Shown here: positions 7,168-11,695 of the stretch, in pieces
Layout of the letters: the number at the start of each line of letters is the position of its first letter
Position numbering within the stretch: the stretch's first letter is position 1
DNA from: TMED69 sp964642505
Lineage (GTDB): Bacteria > Pseudomonadota > Gammaproteobacteria > Ga0077536
NCBI GenBank assembly: GCA_964642505.1
Contig: CAZXQY010000084.1
Coordinates: 1 to 11,695, forward strand
Length of the DNA stretch: 11,695 nucleotides
Reading direction: 5' to 3'
Notes under the pieces: model-generated
Told to the model about the DNA's origin: nothing
Databases searched by the model: none
What the model saw: only the letters and a program-made list of their open reading frames with translations
Position numbers and translations under genes: made by a program

Positions 7168-8076
7168 GTGAGCACGCTTTCGAGCTTTCAAGATATTATA
7201 ATTTCTCTCCAATCTTTCTGGGGAAAACAAGGTTGCCTTATCTTGCAGCCGCACGATATGCAGATGGGAGCAGGAACATTCCATCATTCTACTTTCCTTC
7301 GGGCAATCGGTCCCGAGCCCTGGAAGGCAGCGTATGTTCAACCGTCCAGAAGACCCTCAGATGGTCGTTATGGAGAGAATCCAAATAGGCTTCAGCACTA
7401 CTATCAATTCCAAGTCCTGCTTAAACCTTCCCCCGAAAACATACAAGAACTTTATTTGGATTCTCTATCTAGCCTGGGGATACAATTGCGTGAGAATGAT
7501 ATTAGATTTGTCGAGGATAACTGGGAATCTCCGACTTTGGGAGCATGGGGACTTGGCTGGGAAGTGTGGTTAAATGGAATGGAAGTTACTCAGTTTACGT
7601 ACTTCCAGCAAATAGGAGGTCTAGATTGTAAACCGGTGTCTGGTGAAATTACCTACGGTTTAGAAAGAATCGCGATGTATCTACAAGGGAAAAATTCGGT
7701 GTACGACATAACCTGGTCCGAAAGCACGGATGGAGTTATCACTTACGGAGATTTATTTAGACAAAGTGAAAAAGAGCACTCGGTATACAACTTTGAACAA
7801 GCAGACGTTAGTCAACTTTCAAAACGCTTTGAAGAAAACGAAAGTGTAATAGACGCCCTCTTAGAAAATCACCTGTGCTTCCCTGCCTATGAGCAATTGG
7901 TTGAAGCATCTCATACTTTCAATCTACTAGATTCAAGGAAGGCGATATCTGTAACTGAACGCCAGCGGTACATATTGAGAGTTCGGGCCATGGCGCAAAA
8001 AGTTGCAAAAAAATACCTTATAGTAAGAGAAAACCTTGGTTTTCCCTTGAACAATAAAAGAAAAAAGAAGCTGTAG
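7168..8076 (+). CDS. glyQ: Glycyl-tRNA synthetase alpha subunit
   Basis: GlyQ is the catalytic subunit of the bacterial alpha2beta2 glycyl-tRNA synthetase; it activates glycine with ATP and, with GlyS, charges tRNA-Gly in the cytoplasm. The 302-residue protein is near the E. coli length (303) and carries the family blocks AAYVQPSRRPSDGRYGENPN, RLQHYYQFQVLLKPSPENIQ, DIRFVEDNWESPTLGAWGLG and EVTQFTYFQQIGG in order, then GEITYGLERIAMYLQG and the C-terminal LDSRKAISVTERQRYILRVR. GAGTFHHSTFLRAIGPEPW is closer to the Pseudomonas form than to E. coli. The start is a GTG at 7168, which places the usual FQD...LQ.(F/Y)W opening seven residues in; no better upstream start exists and the ribosome binding site is weak. 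It ends in a very basic tail (NNKRKKKL). glyS begins four bases after its stop. Confidence 0.98.
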   Translation: MSTLSSFQDIIISLQSFWGKQGCLILQPHDMQMGAGTFHHSTFLRAIGPEPWKAAYVQPSRRPSDGRYGENPNRLQHYYQFQVLLKPSPENIQELYLDSLSSLGIQLRENDIRFVEDNWESPTLGAWGLGWEVWLNGMEVTQFTYFQQIGGLDCKPVSGEITYGLERIAMYLQGKNSVYDITWSESTDGVITYGDLFRQSEKEHSVYNFEQADVSQLSKRFEENESVIDALLENHLCFPAYEQLVEASHTFNLLDSRKAISVTERQRYILRVRAMAQKVAKKYLIVRENLGFPLNNKRKKKL

Positions 8077-8080
8077 GTCT

Positions 8081-10159
8081 ATGAAAGATACTCTGCTTGT
8101 TGAAATAGGTTTAGAAGAACTACCTCCTCTCGCCGTCTCTCCACTATCGGAAAAATTCGGAAGATTGCTTAATAACCAACTTGTAAATATGGGATTTGAA
8201 ACCGGAACCCTAAAATGGTTCGGCACCCCCAGGAGAGTAGCTGTTGTTATCGAAGGGGTTTCGCAGAGACAACCCAACAAACAAATAACTAAAAAAGGAC
8301 CTGCGATAATAAGTTCTTTCGACGAGAACGGAAAACCCACCAAATCCGCAATAGGGTTTGCTAAATCTTGTGGTGTCGAATTAGAAAAACTGAGTAGATT
8401 AAAAAAAGATAAGGAAGAATGGTTGGCCTATAACACGACCGCTATTGGAAAACCTATTCTAGAGGCAATAGTACCCATAACAGATGAAATTTTGCAAAAA
8501 TTGCCGTTAAGCAGAAAGATGAGATGGAGCGACGGAGAGGAAGAATTTCTTCGACCCATCAGATGGGTAACCATTTTGTACGGGGATAAACAAGCCGACG
8601 GTTCTGTCTTTGGAATCAAGGTGGACCATTTCACGTACGGCCATAGGTTTATGAGCTCAGGCAAGATAACTCTCTCTTGTGCTCAAGAATACTGCGACCA
8701 ACTCAAAGCAAATAACGTCATTGTCGATCAGCAAGATAGAAAAATAATTATTAGAGAACAGATAACTGATTTAGCAGCCACCGCTAACGCTACGCCGGTG
8801 ATTGAGGAGATTCTTCTAGAAGAGGTATCCGCTCTTGTAGAATGGCCTCGAGGAATTTTGGGGACTTTTGACAAAAAGTTTTTACAGCTCCCTGAAGAAG
8901 TAGTGACCTCATCCATGCAAGATCACCAAAAATATTTCCCATTGAGAAACGCTAAAGGTGCACTATCAAATGCTTTCGTGACAATTGCTAATATAGAAAG
9001 TGAGAATAAAAACATAATAAGACAAGGTAACGAAAGGGTGATAAGGCCCAGATTGGAGGACGCAAAATTTTTTTACGAACAGGACCAAAAAGCGCCGCTA
9101 CTCAGTAGATATCCAAAATTATCAGGAATAGTCTTTGAACGACGACTAGGGAATCTATTCGAAAAATCTGAAAGAGTTAAAAAAATAGCGTTGTTCATTT
9201 GTAAAAATTTCAGTGCCCGAGATGACCTATGCCTTTTAGGTTCTGAAGCATCCCGGTGTGACCTTACTACCGAAATGGTAGCCGAATTTCCTAGCCTACA
9301 AGGCATAATGGGCTCGACTTATGCTAGATTGGAAGCCGAACTGTCTCCAATCGCCGACGCTATAAGATACTTTTATCACCCTCGGTTCGCGAATGACGAA
9401 TTACCACCAACAGCAGAAGGCCAATGCCTAGCCTTCGCCGACAAGCTAGATACGATTGTGGGGATTTCTGGAATAGGGTTAAAACCGACCGGAGACAAGG
9501 ACCCTTTTGCATTACGGAGAGCGGCAATTGGACTTGTACGATTACTTGTTGAAAATGAAATAGAACTTTGCTTGGCGTCAACAATACAGAAGGCTATCAC
9601 GGGTTACCAGGGTATTTCTCTATTGAAAGAAACCGATGCAATTTCTTTGCAATTCATAAGAGATAGAATGCGTGGCTATTTTGTGGGAAAAGGTATGGCT
9701 CCCCAAGTGTGCAAAGCTGCAATGTCAAGTCAAAGCCAATCGCCGGCAGATATTGCATGTAGGATAAATGCCTTGCGGTCCTTTTATGAGTCAGGCGAAT
9801 CCAAAAACCTAATCGTAGCTAACAGAAGAATCGTTAATATCCTAAAGAAGAACCCATTGCCGAACCGTTCAGACGTAGCGAGAGAAGAACTGTTTAGCAT
9901 GGACTTCGAGATAGCGCTCGCTAAACATTATGCCGAAGTTAATCCGTTGGCCAAGAGTCTTTATCAAAAAAAGAAATACGAAGAATATTTATTTGAAATA
10001 TCCAGTTTTAAAAATCCAGTTGATCAATTTTTCGAAAACGTACAAGTAATAAGCGAGAATAAAACAGTCACCAATAACAGGCTAGCTCTCTTAGGCCAGC
10101 TTAATGAGTTGTTTAGCAGGGTAGGAGACCTTAGTCTACTAGGCCAACCAGAAAGGTAA
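8081..10159 (+). CDS. glyS: Glycyl-tRNA synthetase beta subunit
   Basis: GlyS is the large tRNA-recognition subunit of the same alpha2beta2 enzyme. The 692-residue product is close to E. coli GlyS (689). It opens with LLVEIGLEELPP as expected and keeps GTPRRVAV, KKGPAI, EFLRPIRWV and YGHRFMS in the N-terminal half. In the middle are SMQDHQKYFPL (about 278-288) and GNERVIRPRLEDAKFF (about 317-332). Further on come the HD-like region around CDLTTEMVAEFPS (about 393-405), DKDPFALRRAA (about 474-484), and a C-terminal DALR-type anticodon-binding helical domain with INALR...AN.RI.NIL. No frame break or missing block is seen. Coupling to glyQ by a 4-base gap ensures equal synthesis of the two subunits. 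gmhB begins 11 bases after the stop. Confidence 0.98.
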   Translation: MKDTLLVEIGLEELPPLAVSPLSEKFGRLLNNQLVNMGFETGTLKWFGTPRRVAVVIEGVSQRQPNKQITKKGPAIISSFDENGKPTKSAIGFAKSCGVELEKLSRLKKDKEEWLAYNTTAIGKPILEAIVPITDEILQKLPLSRKMRWSDGEEEFLRPIRWVTILYGDKQADGSVFGIKVDHFTYGHRFMSSGKITLSCAQEYCDQLKANNVIVDQQDRKIIIREQITDLAATANATPVIEEILLEEVSALVEWPRGILGTFDKKFLQLPEEVVTSSMQDHQKYFPLRNAKGALSNAFVTIANIESENKNIIRQGNERVIRPRLEDAKFFYEQDQKAPLLSRYPKLSGIVFERRLGNLFEKSERVKKIALFICKNFSARDDLCLLGSEASRCDLTTEMVAEFPSLQGIMGSTYARLEAELSPIADAIRYFYHPRFANDELPPTAEGQCLAFADKLDTIVGISGIGLKPTGDKDPFALRRAAIGLVRLLVENEIELCLASTIQKAITGYQGISLLKETDAISLQFIRDRMRGYFVGKGMAPQVCKAAMSSQSQSPADIACRINALRSFYESGESKNLIVANRRIVNILKKNPLPNRSDVAREELFSMDFEIALAKHYAEVNPLAKSLYQKKKYEEYLFEISSFKNPVDQFFENVQVISENKTVTNNRLALLGQLNELFSRVGDLSLLGQPER

Positions 10160-10170
10160 GAAAAGAAAAA

Positions 10171-10698
10171 GTGAAACTGATAATTCTAGATCGGGATGGA
10201 GTGATCAACGAGGAAAAAAATGAGTACATTCTTACGGCGGACGATTGGACTCCCATTCCCGGAAGCCTTGAAGCAATCTCTAAAGCAAAAAGATTAGGAT
10301 TTTACATCGTTGTGATAAGCAATCAGTCTGCTATCGGGAGGGAATGGATGTCGATGGAATCCCTTAACTTAATAAACAGAAAGATGCAATTAGAGCTATC
10401 TAAGTTAGGTGGAGCAGTAGATATTTTTCTATTCTGTCCGCACTCTCCAACACACCACTGTAGTTGTAGGAAACCTAGCCCAACTTTATTGGAAACTTTC
10501 AAGGAACGTATGGGATTGGACTTAACTGACGTCCCTTTTGTCGGAGATAGAATCACTGATGTTGAAACCGCGGAAAAAGTTGGGGCATTCCCCGCGCTAG
10601 TCAACAGCGGAAAACCGATAGATCTTCTTCCCGAAGGAGTACCAATTTACGAAAATCTCGCAGAAGCCTTGGAAAACATCGTTTTTGGGCGCCAGTAA
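10171..10698 (+). CDS. gmhB: D-glycero-D-manno-heptose 1,7-bisphosphate 7-phosphatase
   Basis: GmhB removes the 7-phosphate from heptose 1,7-bisphosphate in the cytoplasm, a step toward ADP-heptose for the LPS inner core. The 175-residue HAD phosphatase has motif I DRDGVIN with nucleophile Asp7 and acid/base Asp9, motif II SNQS (50-53), Lys101, and motif IV GDRITD with Asp126 and Asp130. The structural zinc site of GmhB is present as Cys89-x-His91 ... Cys97-x-Cys99 followed by RKP. This separates it from histidinol phosphatase paralogues only in part, but the lone setting beside glyS and plsC is the GmhB setting seen in Pseudomonas. The start is GTG, preceded by a purine-rich stretch (10159-10170); the AspxAsp motif is at its normal distance from it. 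Its stop overlaps the next start as TAATG. Confidence 0.93.
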   Translation: MKLIILDRDGVINEEKNEYILTADDWTPIPGSLEAISKAKRLGFYIVVISNQSAIGREWMSMESLNLINRKMQLELSKLGGAVDIFLFCPHSPTHHCSCRKPSPTLLETFKERMGLDLTDVPFVGDRITDVETAEKVGAFPALVNSGKPIDLLPEGVPIYENLAEALENIVFGRQ

Positions 10699-11411
10699 TG
10701 AGGGCCGTTCTTAATGCTCTAGTCTTTTATCTCGGATTGCTTCCTTTAACAGTATTTTTTTCGCTAGTCAGTGTATTAGTACTGCCTTTACCTCGACCAG
10801 CCCGATATAAAATAATAACTGGATGGGCATACTTATGTTTGGAATGGCTAAAGGTGACTTGCAAACTGACTTGGCAAGTAGAGGGTCTGGAAAACATCCC
10901 AAAAGAGGCAGGAGTTATTTTGTGCAAACATCAGTCGGCATGGGAAACGATATCTCTGCAATTGATTTTCCCAAAACAATCACAAGTCCTAAAAAAAGAA
11001 CTACTGTGGATCCCTTTTTTCGGTTGGGGATTAGCCAGCCTTAACCCCATTGCCATTGATCGAAGCTCCGGAATTAAATCTCTAAAAACAGTTCTGAAGA
11101 AGGGAGGAAATCGAGTATCAGACGGCTGGTGGGTACTAATTTTTCCTGAAGGCACTAGAATACCAGTCGGCGAACAAGGAAAATACAAACAGACAGGCGC
11201 TGCCTTGGCCTGCAGTCTGCACTGCCCTTTAATCCCTGTAGCCCACAATGCCGGAGTATTCTGGCCCCGCAAAAGTTTAAAGAAAAATAGTGGCACGATA
11301 AGGGTCGTTATCGGAAAGCCCATCTCGACAAACAACAAAACGACCAAGGAAATCACTGAAGAAGCTCAAGAGTGGATAGAAGAAACATGCCGAAAATTAC
11401 CTCCATCCTAG
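10698..11411 (+). CDS. plsC: 1-acyl-glycerol-3-phosphate acyltransferase (PlsC/LptA/HdtS-Act type)
   Basis: This inner-membrane enzyme is expected to transfer an acyl chain to lysophosphatidic acid, giving phosphatidic acid for phospholipid synthesis. The 237-residue protein has an N-terminal hydrophobic segment (about 8-30) and the four acyltransferase motifs: KHQSAWET (77-84, catalytic His78, with Glu83 where many relatives have Asp), FFGWGLASLNPIAIDR (107-122), FPEGTR (149-154) and IPVAHNAG (179-186). HQS.WET is the form I recall from the Pseudomonas LptA/HdtS subgroup, so Glu83 is a subgroup trait and not a defect. Members of this subgroup (HdtS in P. fluorescens, Act in A. ferrooxidans) were reported to make acyl-homoserine lactones, and Act lies in a glyQ-glyS-phosphatase-act operon like this one; lipid synthesis is the safer call. 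Its ATG overlaps the gmhB stop by one base. Confidence 0.93.
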   Translation: MRAVLNALVFYLGLLPLTVFFSLVSVLVLPLPRPARYKIITGWAYLCLEWLKVTCKLTWQVEGLENIPKEAGVILCKHQSAWETISLQLIFPKQSQVLKKELLWIPFFGWGLASLNPIAIDRSSGIKSLKTVLKKGGNRVSDGWWVLIFPEGTRIPVGEQGKYKQTGAALACSLHCPLIPVAHNAGVFWPRKSLKKNSGTIRVVIGKPISTNNKTTKEITEEAQEWIEETCRKLPPS

Positions 11412-11428
11412 TGTTAAAAGTTAAACCG

Positions 11429-11456
11429 TTGGCCTAAAAGAGAAATTAAGTATAAA
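11429..11456 (+). promoter_or_regulatory. Candidate promoter for hemB
   Basis: TTGGCC (11429-11434, 4 of 6) and TATAAA (11451-11456, 5 of 6) are separated by 16 bases, giving a start near 11463 and a leader of about 64 bases. The 115-base gap after plsC shows no convincing terminator hairpin, so hemB could also be read from the upstream operon. Confidence 0.3.
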
Positions 11457-11497
11457 AGCCAATTGATTTCTAGTATAACTACGGTCGAGCCCAACTA

Positions 11498-11520
11498 TAC
11501 ACTAAGTTTGCCTACACTAA
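11498..11520 (+). repeat. Direct repeat TACACTAA just upstream of hemB
   Basis: Two exact copies of TACACTAA lie at 11498-11505 and 11513-11520, 15 bases apart start to start. The second ends six bases before the hemB ATG, where a ribosome binding site would be expected but is not seen. This may be chance or an operator or leader element. Confidence 0.2.
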
Positions 11521-11526
11521 ATTAAC

Positions 11527-11695
11527 ATGAAATTCCTTAATATCAGTTATCCCACTACCCGTATGCGGAGAAATCGGAACAGTGCATTCATCAGATCACT
11601 GATAAGGGAAAATCGTTTGAATACTCACGATCTGATCCAACCTATTTTCGTGACTGAAGGGAAGGGCGTCAAAGAACCCATAAAGACTATGCCTG
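11527..11695 (+). CDS. hemB: 5-aminolevulinate dehydratase (porphobilinogen synthase), N-terminal part
   Basis: HemB condenses two 5-aminolevulinate molecules to porphobilinogen in the cytoplasm, the second common step of haem synthesis. Only the first 56 codons are in the window; the gene runs off the right edge. The visible peptide carries the family opening: YPTTRMRRNR (8-17), then the helix FIRSLIRENRL, then LIQPIFVTEG with KEPIKTMP, matching the usual pattern of an R.RR...R.L..E..L....LI.P.FV.EG block ahead of the TIM barrel. The active-site lysines and metal ligands lie beyond the window. The ATG at 11527 gives a normal N-terminal length; no clear Shine-Dalgarno precedes it. HemB is not usually part of the glyQS-gmhB-plsC operon, and the 115-base gap suggests its own transcription unit. 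Confidence 0.95.
   Translation, partial: MKFLNISYPTTRMRRNRNSAFIRSLIRENRLNTHDLIQPIFVTEGKGVKEPIKTMP

Noticed and set aside
6850..7341. Minus-strand 163-codon open frame spanning the DUF4340-glyQ gap
   Set aside because: It overlaps the 3' end of the DUF4340 gene and the 5' end of glyQ, both well supported, and its peptide is an unlikely mix of Cys/Phe/Arg-rich stretches with no recognisable motif.
10931..11356. Minus-strand 141-codon open frame inside plsC
   Set aside because: It is the antisense shadow of the acyltransferase, whose four motifs are intact on the plus strand.
11429..11462. TTGGC...GCCAA inverted repeat after plsC as a terminator
   Set aside because: The stem is only five base pairs with a 24-base loop and no following T-run.

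Overview
The window is an ordinary-looking piece of a moderately AT-rich gammaproteobacterial chromosome. I base this on close resemblance, from memory, of MnmG, GlyQ, GlyS, GmhB, the PlsC-type acyltransferase and HemB to gammaproteobacterial proteins, and on the gene order glyQ-glyS-gmhB-plsC, which is known from Pseudomonas and Acidithiobacillus. No rRNA, tRNA, CRISPR array, insertion sequence or phage gene is visible. The genus cannot be fixed from the sequence alone.

Layout, left to right. (1) Bases 1-204 hold an open frame on the plus strand that runs in from the left edge. It is probably the 3' end of an unrecognised gene and overlaps tail-to-tail with mnmG. (2) Bases 152-2044, minus strand, are mnmG, the FAD-dependent tRNA wobble-uridine modification enzyme. 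(3) Bases 2045-2389 are a divergent intergenic region with one good promoter candidate in each direction and a perfect 7-bp inverted repeat. (4) Bases 2390-7019, plus strand, form a tight four-gene operon: a GldA-type ABC ATPase, a GldF-type six-helix permease, a GldG-type auxiliary protein and a DUF4340 protein. (5) Bases 7168-11411, plus strand, form the operon glyQ-glyS-gmhB-plsC. It encodes both subunits of glycyl-tRNA synthetase, heptose bisphosphate phosphatase for LPS core synthesis, and a lysophosphatidate-type acyltransferase of the HdtS/Act/LptA subgroup. (6) Bases 11527-11695 hold the first 56 codons of hemB (5-aminolevulinate dehydratase), which runs off the right edge.

How the genes work together. 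The Gld-type proteins fit one envelope complex: ATPase and permease make the ABC-2 core, while GldG-like and DUF4340 proteins expose large periplasmic domains from N-terminal membrane anchors. Despite the name there is no other gliding gene here, and the substrate is unknown. The second operon mixes translation (glyQS) with envelope synthesis (gmhB, plsC). mnmG stands alone instead of heading the usual mnmG-rsmG-parAB cluster.

The most interesting items are the function-unknown Gld/DUF4340 module, the HdtS/Act-type acyltransferase in its conserved glyQS context, the convergent overlap at the mnmG 3' end with its His-rich tail, and three 9-A tracts inside the ABC operon. I found no clear evidence of a wholly new system.
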